A stretch of 15,037 nucleotides of DNA from CAJBLF01 sp964545415 (lineage in GTDB: Bacteria > Patescibacteriota > Gracilibacteria > Absconditabacterales > Absconditicoccaceae). The DNA lies in contig CAZJFP010000024.1 of assembly GCA_964545415.1 (NCBI GenBank), forward strand, positions 1 through 15,037, read 5' to 3'. The position numbers and the translations under genes were made by a program. Positions 7,372 to 14,408 of this stretch are shown here, in pieces (the first letter of the stretch is position 1; each line of letters begins with the position of its first letter). The notes beneath the pieces were generated by a model. That model was not told where the DNA came from, searched no databases, and worked only from the letters and a program-made list of their open reading frames with translations.

Positions 7372-7920
7372 ATGGATTTGACACCATATCGTCAATTGAT
7401 GGACAAAGCTATTCAATATTTCACTGGAGAACTCAAAGCGTTACAAGTAGGAAGAGCTTCAGCGTGATTGGTCGAAAATATCACTGTGGAAGCATCATAT
7501 GGACCTATGAAGATCCCTCAGATCGCTCATGTTACGTTGATGGATGCACAAACGATCAAGATAGAACCATGGGATAAAAATGAACTCAAACATGTCGAAA
7601 AAGCAATTTATGATGCTAATGCTGGACTTACTCCTCAGAATGAGTGAAGTTATGTGATTGTGAGAGTGCCTGCATTGACTCAGGATAGAAGAGTAGAAAT
7701 CACTAAACAAGTCAAAGCCATGGGAGAAGAAGTCAAATGACGCATCAGAGTCGCTAGACAGGATGCTATGAAAGATAACAAAGCTATTTTCGACGCCAAA
7801 GAAATCGGTGAAGATGAAAGCAAGAGAAATGAAAAAGACATCGACACATTAGTGAAGACTATGAATGAAAAAATCGATGAGCTCGTGAAAAATAAATCAG
7901 AAGAAGTAATGACTATATAA
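7372..7920 (+). CDS. frr: Ribosome recycling factor
   Basis: This 182-residue protein has the usual RRF length and releases post-termination ribosomes together with EF-G. It shows LKALQVGRASAG (the conserved GRAS region, with Gly32 encoded by TGA), VENITVEASYGPMKIPQIAHVTL, TIKIEPWD, LTPQNEGSYVIVRVPALTQDRR (Gly92 by TGA), and MGEEVKGRIRVARQDAMKDNK (Gly123 by TGA). Each of the three TGA positions fits a site that tolerates or favours Gly, which makes this gene good evidence for the code change. The start is the ATG at 7372, giving MDLTPYRQLMDKA; there is no Shine-Dalgarno sequence. yidC follows after a 116-bp spacer containing repeats, so cotranscription is uncertain. Confidence 0.96.
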
Positions 7921-7922
7921 AA

Positions 7923-7950
7923 AATTCAGAATTCAGAATTCAGAATTCAG
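7923..7950. repeat. Four exact copies of a 7-bp unit
   Basis: AATTCAG is repeated four times without change directly after the frr stop. It precedes the second copy of the dispersed hairpin repeat, as the AAAGATTG microrepeat precedes the first copy. Confidence 0.9.
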
Positions 7951-7963
7951 AAACAAATAAATT

Positions 7964-7998
7964 GTTCCGGCTGCAACACTTAGCGCTGGAATGACGAA
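7964..7998. repeat. Dispersed 35-bp hairpin repeat, copy 2
   Basis: TTCCGGC pairs with GCTGGAA (one G-U pair), with the flanks GTTCCGGCT and GGAATGACGAA shared with copy 1 at 127-161. The loop differs. It lies upstream of yidC. Confidence 0.75.
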
Positions 7999-8036
7999 TT
8001 TAGAATAAAAACTTTTATTACATTAAAAATAAGATT

Positions 8037-8843
8037 ATGCTGTGAATGTTGTTTACTGAGATTTTGTATCGTCCTATTTTCAATCTCTTGGTCATATTCC
8101 TTGCTATTTTCGGTAGCAATCTCGGTATCGCTATCGTACTTTTGACCGTTACTATCAGGTTACTCACTATCAAACAATTTTCTGCCGGTAATGATATGCA
8201 GAAGGGCATGGGTGCGCTCCAGCCAAAATTACAGGAAATCCAAGAAAAGTATAAAGATGATCCTAAGAAACTCTCTGAAGAAACCATGAAAGTCTTCAAG
8301 ACCGATGGTAAGTGAGCGTTCAAGGGATGTTTGATGATGCTTATCCAAATCCCTGTGTTTATCGGATTGTATTATGTGATCAGACATATGGCGGCTGCGA
8401 CTATTCCGCAAGAATGGCTTTATAGTTTTTTCCATAGTTTCGGTGCGCGCTTTATGGCTTCAGATGTTCTGCAAAGCTGAGCTATCGATACTCATTTCCT
8501 CGGTATGGACTTGTTGACTACAAAAAACATTGTATTGACTATTATAGCTGCGGTATTCACGTATCTTCAGACAAAATTGACTACCCTCGCTAAACCTGCT
8601 ACTCCAAGTGTTCCAGGACAAAAGGTGCCTGATATGGGGAAGATGATGTGATTTATGAATATTTTCCTTGTCTTTATGATCGGTTCCTTCGTATACAGTA
8701 TGCAAACATGAGTTGGTCTCTATATCGTTACTACTACGGTATTTAGTGTCGTACAATATGCATGGCAATATAGAGCTTTGCTCAAGGCAAAATGGATAGA
8801 GCGAACAAGTAAAGGCAAAGGTGTTGTAATCAATCCTAAATAA
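8037..8843 (+). CDS. yidC: Membrane protein insertase YidC/Oxa1
   Basis: This protein of 268 residues is a short-form insertase without the large periplasmic domain of Gram-negative YidC. It has about five hydrophobic segments. Recognisable parts are the first core TM region with the groove arginine (LLTVTIRLLTIKQF), the amphipathic cytoplasmic hairpin (LQPKLQEIQEKYKDDPKKLSEE), GCLMMLIQIPVFIGLYYVIR, FLGMDLL and VGLYIVTTTVFSVVQYAWQ. The Gly before VGLYIV, where the family usually has PAGLxLYW, is encoded by TGA; others lie at residue 3 and in DGKGAFKG, LQSGAID and KMMGFMN. The tail is basic (KAKWIERTSKGKG), as in ribosome-binding YidC tails. The start is ATG 8037; ATG 8046 is possible. It inserts and folds inner-membrane proteins, with or without SecYEG. 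Confidence 0.94.
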
Positions 8844-8966
8844 TTAATGAAAGATGAATGATGAAAGATGAATGATGAATGATGTTTGTATTTACTCTAG
8901 TATAAACTATTGTATTTTACAATAGTATCTAATAAATAGGTCTTTCATTATTCATTATTAATTTTA
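8841..8966. repeat. Spacer module: 14-bp tandem repeat, hairpin and outer inverted repeat
   Basis: ATGAAAGATGAATG occurs twice in tandem (8847-8874), with a partial third copy. A perfect 9-bp stem, ACTATTGTA / TACAATAGT, with a TTT loop lies at 8906-8926. The outer flanks (about 8841-8866 and 8941-8966) form an imperfect inverted repeat built from the same AATGA motifs. This fills the spacer between yidC and the methyltransferase gene. There is no U-tract after the stem, so termination is doubtful. Confidence 0.6.
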
Positions 8967-8984
8967 CATTTTTCATCATATTTT

Positions 8985-9536
8985 ATGATACGAAAACAAC
9001 TACTGGTTCTGCTTCTGCTGCTTCTCGTAGTTGTTTTTATTTTGCGGGTATTTTATGGTTTGTTTGCTACGTTTTTTCGTAGGAATACTTTGGCGATGTA
9101 TGTCCCTTCCTTTGATAGACATATAAAACTTATGAGAGAATGTCTGAAGCTTGTTCGTTGAAAAAGACTTGTGGATCTCTGATGCGGTGATGGCAAGGCG
9201 ATGAGGTTCTTTGCAAGGACTTTTGGTGTCCAATGCGATGGCTATGAAATTCAACATTTTCCCTATGTATATGGTAAGATTCTCAATTCACTTTTTTGAT
9301 ATCCTGATCTAAAACTCCTCAAAAAAGATTTTCTTCTCGCAGATATTCACGGATATGATTATATCTATGTCTACCTCCTTCCCAAACAGATGGCACAGAT
9401 CGAAGACTGGATGTTCAAACATATGAAACCTGATGCTATCATCATCTCCAATTCTTTCCAATTTGCCAAACATCAGCCATATGATACTATCCCAAACAAG
9501 AAGGGGAAACCGAGTATTTTCTTGTATAGGAAATAG
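8985..9536 (+). CDS. Membrane-anchored class I SAM-dependent methyltransferase, FAM173-like
   Basis: This 183-residue protein starts with MIRKQ and an uninterrupted Leu/Val/Ile membrane segment (about 6-29). Then come YVPSF, motif I VDLGCGDG (63-70), an acidic strand-end DGYEI, KKDFLLADI, a DYIYVYLLP strand, and a final PDAIIISNSF. The first Gly of motif I (Gly66) is encoded by TGA at 9180; other TGAs give Gly in LVRGKR and LFGYPD. The order TM helix, Y.PS, DLG.GDG, YE, vYLLP and viS resembles the FAM173/ATPSCKMT protein-lysine methyltransferase family. The substrate is unknown; a membrane protein is a reasonable guess given the anchor and the YidC neighbour. The ATG at 8985 was chosen for the anchor; it has no Shine-Dalgarno sequence. 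Confidence 0.85.
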
Positions 9537-9619
9537 CTCTGGACTATTTCGTTATGTTATGTATAGCTCTTGTTTTTTTGTAGGATTTCCTTATACTCTT
9601 GGGTGCTTTGTTCGGCATA

Positions 9620-9739
9620 TATAAGATAGCGCATGCTCAGTTTCTGAGTTAATTTCTTCTACCTCTGATGCCATTAGGATGGTACGCAGATTAATGCGCT
9701 TTAGAAATCCCCGCATGGTTATGCCCAGCGGGTTTTTTT
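9620..9739 (+). ncRNA. Possible structured small RNA or 3' UTR ending in a terminator
   Basis: AGCGCAT (9628-9634) pairs perfectly with ATGCGCT (9694-9700). Inside is the hairpin CTCAG ttt CTGAG (9636-9648), and the stem is followed at once by a strong terminator. No ORF is convincing here and the methyltransferase stop is about 90 bp upstream. It could be an independent RNA or a structured 3' UTR. I do not recognise SRP, 6S, tmRNA or RNase P signatures. Confidence 0.35.
9705..9739 (+). terminator. Strong intrinsic terminator
   Basis: CCCGC-(a)-TGG pairs with CCA-GCGGG, giving 8 bp with one bulged A, followed by T7. It points along the plus strand and ends the methyltransferase transcript or the candidate RNA. 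The convergent hydrolase gene stops 29 bp beyond. Confidence 0.85.
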
Positions 9740-9767
9740 GTATATCGGTATATGTGCTCTGTTGCTC

Positions 9768-10808
9768 TTATGCTAAAATTCCTGCATCTTGTAATGCTTT
9801 TGGTATGATACTGAAGTGATCTGTTCATGCCATGGCTATTCCATCGTTGGTTGCATATTTTTGTGTCGTGGTATTAGGAACATAATAGATTTTATCGTTT
9901 TCTGTAATGTTTGACGTCTGCGTGCTTCCGTATGTCCCGTCTATCATGATGATTTTTTTTATGTCTGATCAATATTTTTCTCTCAATACTCATCCTAGAG
10001 TGTTGACTATCGTACCGCCTCCGCTGTGTCCTATCAGACAGATGTTTTTCATCTCTTTCCCTGCGAAGATTTTCGTCTCTATGCTGGACTTGAATTTTTC
10101 GGCATTCGTTTTGATGTCGTTGTATCTTGCGGCTGGATTGTTTGCGCGAGCGATATGGCTAGGATCTCCTTCTACGATGATGATTGCATGATTCGCCGCT
10201 ATCTTGTTGTCTTCAAATACTTTTTTCTGATCTTCTATCGTTACTCCGAAACCGCAGTAGAAGATATCCACTTGTCCAGTGGTGGGATCGAATCCTTCTG
10301 GTATCATCTTGAGTAGTTTCGTCGATGGATCCGTTATCTCGTCTGTTTCAAATTTTCCGCTATAGGTCGTTTCTCCTGTTTTTTCTGTTGTGTTATTTTT
10401 GGTTTGATTGTTCTCTGTTTGATCTGTCGTTGATGTTACATCGTTTTTGAGCAGCGCTATTTCTGCGCTGGTCATCGATTCTATGCTTTTTTCTTCTTCG
10501 AATTTTTCCAATTCTTCATCGGTTGCATTGGTTATTTTTGTCTTGAATTCCATGATCTCTTTCTTTTTCTTTTCGTCTTTTATGAATCCCAAAGCGATTT
10601 CCATAAACAAATCGTTTAATCCTCCTGTTCCCAGTAAGTATTTTTTTAACATATCTCCGCTTTGGATTATTTTTACTTGTCCCTCTGCCTTTATTTTTTC
10701 TACGTATGCTTCGACGAATTTTTTTTTGACATCAGAAACTTCAGAACTCTTTGTTCCTTCGGGCTTCTTGAATAAAGACAATAGATCAAACGATTGTTGT
10801 TCACTCAT
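9768..10808 (-). CDS. Alpha/beta hydrolase fold protein with an extra N-terminal region
   Basis: This 346-residue protein has a C-terminal half with the nucleophile elbow GHSGGG (Ser262) after the strand KNICLI. Then come IIMIDG (Asp290, acid candidate) and GTDHFSIIP (His331), which complete a Ser-Asp-His triad in the right order. Strands before the elbow are VDIFYCGFGV and NHAIIIVEGD. The N-terminal half (about 1-165) is charged and helical, with a Thr/Asn/Glu-rich linker (TTDQTENNQTKNNTTEKTGE) that looks disordered. No signal peptide is visible, so it is probably cytoplasmic. Three TGA codons are Gly, including Gly273 soon after the elbow. The substrate is unknown; esterase, lipase or peptidase activity cannot be told apart. 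A good promoter lies 29 bp upstream of the ATG at 10808. Confidence 0.82.
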
Positions 10809-10836
10809 TATGTGTTTTTGCGAGTAAATACATCTT

Positions 10837-10865
10837 ATTATATCCTAAAACACCAAAAAAAGCAA
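10837..10865 (-). promoter_or_regulatory. Promoter of the alpha/beta hydrolase gene
   Basis: On the minus strand, TTGCTT (complement of 10860-10865) and a perfect TATAAT (complement of 10837-10842) are 17 bp apart. The predicted start point would leave a leader of about 22 nt. Confidence 0.6.
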
Positions 10866-10908
10866 AAAAAACATATAATTGACATTTTTCTTGTGTAATC
10901 TTTTGGTA

Positions 10909-10936
10909 TTGACTTTTTGACTTGTATTTATATTCT
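10909..10936 (+). promoter_or_regulatory. Candidate promoter of the first VanW gene
   Basis: TTGACT (10909-10914) and TATTCT (10931-10936) are 16 bp apart. A second TTGACT (10918-10923) overlaps the spacer. The leader to the ATG at 10984 would be about 40 nt and is T-rich without a Shine-Dalgarno sequence. Confidence 0.45.
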
Positions 10937-10983
10937 TTGGACGTGAATAATCACGATTTTTTTTTACCTTCATTTTTTTTGTA

Positions 10984-12063
10984 ATGTCGTCGTTTATGAG
11001 AAAGCTTATTGTGTTCGTTTTGGTGTTTGTCGCTTTGTTGCTTACTGCCGCTACGTTCGCTATCAATTATTTCCAAGATACAGATCAATCGGTTCAAGGA
11101 TCTTCTTTGCATACATTGAGAATCCAATCTCTCCAGATGTTGATCGATAAGTGATTTAGTGGATTTGTCACTATGCCATTCGGTCCAGGAAGCGATTTTG
11201 TTCATTTGACGTGAAGTCAGGTCTATCCTGCGTATCCTGAGTATTACGTGACGACGGGAATTGTCGTGGAAGATGATCTGGATGTTTTGTTATTGAAAAA
11301 AATAGAAGAGGTCTATGCGCATCGTTCGCGATTTGGCAGATTCTCTGAGCTGTCTTTTGATGAAATCACTTGGACAGAGGAAGATATCCAGCAGCTACAC
11401 AAGGTCTATCTCTTCAAGGCCGAGCAAGATTTGAAAGATCTGGGATATGTAGTCAGTTCGTATAGGACAAGAATCAATAATGACGCTGATCGGAGAAAGG
11501 ACAATATCTACATTTCCTATCGGAATATCGGAAACGTCAGAGTTATCAATCCTCAGCAGCAATTATCGTTCATGGATGAGATCCATTATGATCCGTCTGC
11601 TAAGAATCGGAAAAAAGATACCGTGTCCTGACTTGCTATCATGTGAGGTGTCTCCAGCGTCAAGGGCGGAGGTATCTGCGGTGCTTCTCGAGGCATCAAC
11701 GCTGCTATCATCACTAACAAAGCGTTTGCTATCATCACCAGATACAATCATACCAAGACCTGGAAATATCTCTATCAAAATGAGATCAATGGAAAAGAAT
11801 ATCGGATTCCCGGTCTGGATGTCGCAGTCTATAGAATGTGAGGCAATCAAAAAGATTTTGTCTTCAAAAATATCCGCGAATACCCGGTTGTCCTCGTTAT
11901 GAATTACGATGGCACGAAAGGTGGACAGGAGGAATTGTTTGTCCTCAGCAAGGAACAGGATCGCGGTGAATTGGAATATGTTTGACACAAGGGGAACTGC
12001 TATACCCGAGAAGCCAATGGCGAGCAATTTAGAAGCTGTTATAATTTAGTCTCAGGACGATAA
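10984..12063 (+). CDS. VanW-family protein, copy 1
   Basis: This 359-residue protein has an N-terminal hydrophobic segment (LIVFVLVFVALLLTAATFA) that acts as a signal peptide or anchor, so the body should be outside the membrane. The C-terminal VanW-type domain shows GGGICGASRGINAAI, ITRYNHTKTW, a PGLDVAVY segment and DFVFKNIREYPVVLVM. These match the family pattern GGGxC.....LynAa, eRh.H, G.DAtv, dl.FkN....Pi.i. Upstream is a conserved module shared with copy 2: YLFKAEQDLKDLGY, RNIGNVRVI, EIHYDP. Six or so TGA codons are Gly. The start is ATG 10984; ATG 10996 is also in frame. VanW is an accessory gene of some glycopeptide-resistance clusters and its biochemical function is not settled; no other van gene is present, so a general envelope role is inferred. 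Confidence 0.85.
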
Positions 12064-12100
12064 TTTTTTGTATAATAATATAAAAGATAAATTTTTTCAA

Positions 12101-12292
12101 ACGGCTCCGCTGGGGTTACTTTTGGCAGCGCCCCAAAAGTAACCAAAAAGGCTCCCCAGATGCAAATCGACTGAACTGTCGTTTCACAATGGACGGCTTA
12201 CCATCTCACCTCCACCCCTGCTGAAGCAGGGGCCCGTTCCGGTTCGTTGGTATCGCCACTTCGAATCTGGGGAGTGTCTGGCGTGCATCTGG
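12101..12292. other. Palindrome-rich, GC-rich element with alternative pairings
   Basis: Inverted repeats are packed in about 190 bp: GGTTACTTTTGG / CCAAAAGTAACC (12114-12125 with 12133-12144); CTCCCCAGAT / ATCTGGGGAG (12152-12161 with 12265-12274); CCAGATGCA / TGCATCTGG (12156-12164 with 12284-12292); CGAC / GTCG (12168-12181); and CCCCTGC TGAA GCAGGGG (12215-12232). The arm at 12152-12164 can pair with either of two downstream partners but not both. The base composition is clearly richer in G+C than the flanks. No plausible ORF is present. It sits between the two VanW genes. It may be a structured RNA, a palindromic mobile element, or both. Confidence 0.75.
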
Positions 12293-12341
12293 TCTGTATT
12301 TTCGTTTATAAAATAATAGCTAAACATTTTTTTTGTGAAAT

Positions 12342-12370
12342 TTGACAAACAAGTGAGCGGGGGATATAAT
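12342..12370 (+). promoter_or_regulatory. Perfect consensus sigma-70 promoter
   Basis: TTGACA (12342-12347), a 17-bp spacer and TATAAT (12365-12370) match the consensus exactly in both boxes and in spacing. The predicted start point (about 12376-12378) coincides with an ATG at 12377. It drives the second VanW gene, 32 bp further on. Confidence 0.9.
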
Positions 12371-12376
12371 CATATT

Positions 12377-12436
12377 ATGAGGAGATTCTTTTATTCTCTT
12401 GCTATGATATGAGAAAACTTTTTTGAGGTATTGTAG
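12377..12436 (+). CDS. Possible leaderless 19-codon leader ORF overlapping the VanW copy 2 start
   Basis: ATG AGG AGA begins at the predicted transcription start and runs, with one TGA read as Gly, to a TAG at 12434. It encodes MRRFFYSLAMIGENFFEVL and overlaps the first codons of the VanW gene in another frame. The AGGAG within it (12379-12383) could instead be a Shine-Dalgarno sequence, but it is about 25 nt from the VanW ATG, too far for normal use. It is speculative because the ORF is short. Confidence 0.25.
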
Positions 12437-13641
12437 TCATATCCTTGCTTTTTGGCGGGATGAGTCGAGCAGCTACTGGAGAGCAGAAGCCTGTTTCTCC
12501 GTTTTCTGTCTTTGATCTTCCGGTGATGCAAGATATCTATCGGTTCGATGATTTGCTCCATGATATGCCGTATGTTTATGCTCAGATAGATTTTTTGCTT
12601 GCGAAGCAACGTATCTACGAGCATGCTTCAGCTCCTACGGGAGTTGTCTTTGCGCGAGATACGGACACGCTCGTTTCTTTGTTGAAATCGAGTGACTCTT
12701 TCGATCAATTTGTTGATAAAGTCAGGATCGATTTCGTGAAATATCTTCTCGCTCATCAGTATTCTCAATTCATCACGCAGCCTTATATTTGAGATGCTAA
12801 TGAAGCGATCGTTCTACAATCATGAGATTATACGCTTATGAAGCCTATTTTCGCAGAAGATGGTCTGGATGTGTTGTTGTCCAATAAGCTATCATGATTT
12901 GCTGACCATTTCACCAACATCAAAAGATATCTTCCTTCTTTGGCATTTATTTCGGTAACTATCGATAGTCAGGAATACGCTAATCTATGAGCGATCTATC
13001 TCTTCAAGACCGAGCAAGATCTGAGAGATCTGTGATATAAACTGATTTCTTGGAAAACGAGAGCAAACGTCGATAAAGAGTATAGAAGATACAATATCAT
13101 GACGGCATTCAAAAATATCGGCAATGTCAGATTGATCATGCCTGGTGAAACTTTCAATCTTGCTCGTGAAATCCATTACACTCCCTATAACGGCAATGCT
13201 GATTATGTCTCTGGATATGCGACCTTCGGAGCTGGTGCGAGAATGGTCTATGGCGGATGACTCTGTGGTGTAGCAACCGCTCTGTATCAGGGCTCACTCA
13301 CCAATCTCGGATTTCAGTTGCTGGAATATAGCGCTCATTCGACCTATTATAGAAATCTCTTCAACGCAGAGATAAACGGTACTCGAGTCTCTACTCCCGG
13401 ACTTGATGCAACTATATATGCTCCCAACTACAATCTTCAATTCAAAAATATCCGTGATTATCCTATTGTTACCGTGTTCAATTTTGGTGGAGGAGAATCA
13501 GATCCAGAACAGGTGTTTACGCTTTCCAAACCGCAGGATAAAGGATCATTCGAATTCGTCTGAAGCCGTGGAATGTGTTTCACCTGGAACATCAACGGGC
13601 AGTTGAGAACTAATTGTTATGAATATATCAAAAATTTCTAA
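12409..13641 (+). CDS. VanW-family protein, copy 2
   Basis: This protein of 410 residues is paralogous to the gene at 10984. MRKLFGGIVVISLLFGGMSRAA is a signal peptide with a likely cut after the Ala pair. The middle region shares YLFKTEQDLRDLGY, KNIGNVRLIMPGETFNL and EIHYTP with copy 1. The VanW-type domain has GGGLCGVATALYQGSL, LEYSAHSTYY, STPGLDATIY and LQFKNIRDYPIVTVFNF, closer to the family consensus than copy 1 because DAT is kept. It ends with a GMCFTW...TNCYEY segment whose two Cys could form a disulfide, also present in copy 1. Eight TGA codons are Gly, including the last Gly of GGG (13258). The start is ATG 12409, chosen for the signal peptide. It is transcribed from a consensus promoter and is therefore probably well expressed. 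Confidence 0.87.
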
Positions 13642-13718
13642 TATATTTTTGAAACAAAATATATAATTTCGACGTCATAAAAAACTTCAATCCTTCAATT
13701 TTTTATTGCGTCTCAATT

Positions 13719-13745
13719 AAAAAAATCAGGCAGATACTACCTGAT
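13719..13745 (-). terminator. Terminator of the minus-strand small-gene cluster
   Basis: On the minus strand, ATCAGG pairs with CCTGAT around a 9-nt loop and is followed by seven T residues. It lies about 30 bp after the stop at 13774. Confidence 0.8.
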
Positions 13746-13752
13746 CTTGTTG

Positions 13753-13775
13753 TGCGTAAAGCGCAGCGTTTTTTT
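13753..13775 (+). terminator. Plus-strand terminator after VanW copy 2
   Basis: TGCG pairs with CGCA around TAAAG, followed by GCG and T7. The T-run overlaps the stop codon of the convergent 83-aa gene. The short stem makes it weaker than the others in this window. Confidence 0.5.
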
Positions 13776-14025
13776 AGTGTCTTTCGTAAATCTGTTTTCG
13801 CAATAGTTTCGATAACGGTATTCCTTCGTCTTTGGGGATAAACGCCAAAGCCTGGGAGAGATTGATACTTTCTTCTCTCGGTAATTTCAATACCGGGAGC
13901 GGATTTTTTCCTTGGTTTGTTTTCAAAAATTCTTTTACGTGTGGTAAATCGAATCCTGGTTCTTGGACTGCCTTATCAAGGAGATTGCAGTCTTCTGGTT
14001 TAAATACTTCAAATACTATTTCCAT
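13774..14025 (-). CDS. Hypothetical protein, 83 aa
   Basis: I do not recognise this protein. It begins MEIVFEVFKPEDCNLLDKAV and contains PGFDLPHVKEFL, NPLPVLKLPREESINLSQAL and GIPLSKLLRKQIYERH. It is soluble in character, mixed charged and Leu-rich, with no signal or membrane segment, and a basic C-terminal helix. It contains no TGA. The frame is supported by its place as the last gene of a same-strand row of three and by a terminator just downstream. The 67-bp gap to the gene before it holds a weak terminator-like hairpin, so expression may be partly uncoupled. Confidence 0.65.
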   Translation of the reverse strand: MEIVFEVFKPEDCNLLDKAVQEPGFDLPHVKEFLKTNQGKNPLPVLKLPREESINLSQALAFIPKDEGIPLSKLLRKQIYERH

Positions 14026-14057
14026 GTTTTTGGTTTTTGTTTGGTTTTTTTTTGGTC

Positions 14058-14083
14058 AAAAAAGAATCCCCGATATTGTGGGG
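14058..14083 (-). terminator. Weak terminator-like hairpin between two small genes
   Basis: On the minus strand, CCCC pairs with GGGG around an 8-nt loop, followed by ATTC and T6. It lies 10 bp after the stop of the 93-aa gene. The 4-bp stem suggests partial termination at most. Confidence 0.4.
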
Positions 14084-14092
14084 TGCAAGTGG

Positions 14093-14374
14093 TTACTTGT
14101 TTCGTACGATTTTTTCTTCTTGTTTTTTTTCTTTGTTTTTGTCTTTGTCGGATGCTAGCTTTATCCAGATTGCTGCTACAATAGCTACAAACGCTACTAT
14201 GGATATGATCGTATTGATCTCATCTGTTTTGTTGTCGTTTCTCCATGCCAAGAGTATCAGGCATATAATAACTACATTTACTGCTACGGATTCAGCTTTT
14301 TTCGAATTCCTCATACTTCTGTTTATTTTTTTGTTTGGTTTGTTTACCATACGGATTTTGTCCAAAAAATCCAT
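14093..14374 (-). CDS. Small membrane protein, 93 aa
   Basis: A basic N-terminus (KIRMVNKPNKKINRSMRNSKK) is followed by two hydrophobic segments, AVNVVIICLILLAW and IISIVAFVAIVAAIWIKL, joined by a short polar turn (RNDNKTDEIN). A strongly charged tail (DKDKNKEKKQEEK) ends it. The topology is predicted as a hairpin with both basic ends in the cytoplasm. The family is not recognised. The start at ATG 14374 could be replaced by ATG 14350. The gene follows the 91-aa gene by 34 bp on the same strand. No TGA is present. Confidence 0.65.
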   Translation of the reverse strand: MDFLDKIRMVNKPNKKINRSMRNSKKAESVAVNVVIICLILLAWRNDNKTDEINTIISIVAFVAIVAAIWIKLASDKDKNKEKKQEEKIVRNK

Positions 14375-14408
14375 CGTATTTTTGAAACTATATTTTTAGC
14401 TGGGTCTG

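Noticed and set aside
105..8966. CRISPR array
   Set aside because: The repeats are 7-14 bp direct tandems without spacers or are single hairpins; no regular 25-40 bp repeat with unique spacers and no cas genes are present.
9537..9740. tRNA, SRP RNA, 6S RNA, tmRNA or RNase P RNA in this spacer or in 14731-14956
   Set aside because: I searched by eye for the T-loop GGTTCGA, the SRP GGAAG tetraloop region, tmRNA ends and the RNase P core, and found none.
12061..12376. Protein-coding potential of the palindromic element between the VanW genes
   Set aside because: No frame gives a sensible protein with a start, and the base pattern is explained by inverted repeats.
192..13641. Multiple pseudogenes or frameshifts caused by stop codons
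   Set aside because: All interruptions are TGA in the same frame, families are intact with TGA as Gly, and TAA/TAG do not interrupt any of them.
192..13641. Selenocysteine or tryptophan decoding of TGA
   Set aside because: The TGAs fall where glycine is conserved (GxGxG loops, GGGxC), not at Cys or Trp positions, and they are far too frequent for selenoproteins.
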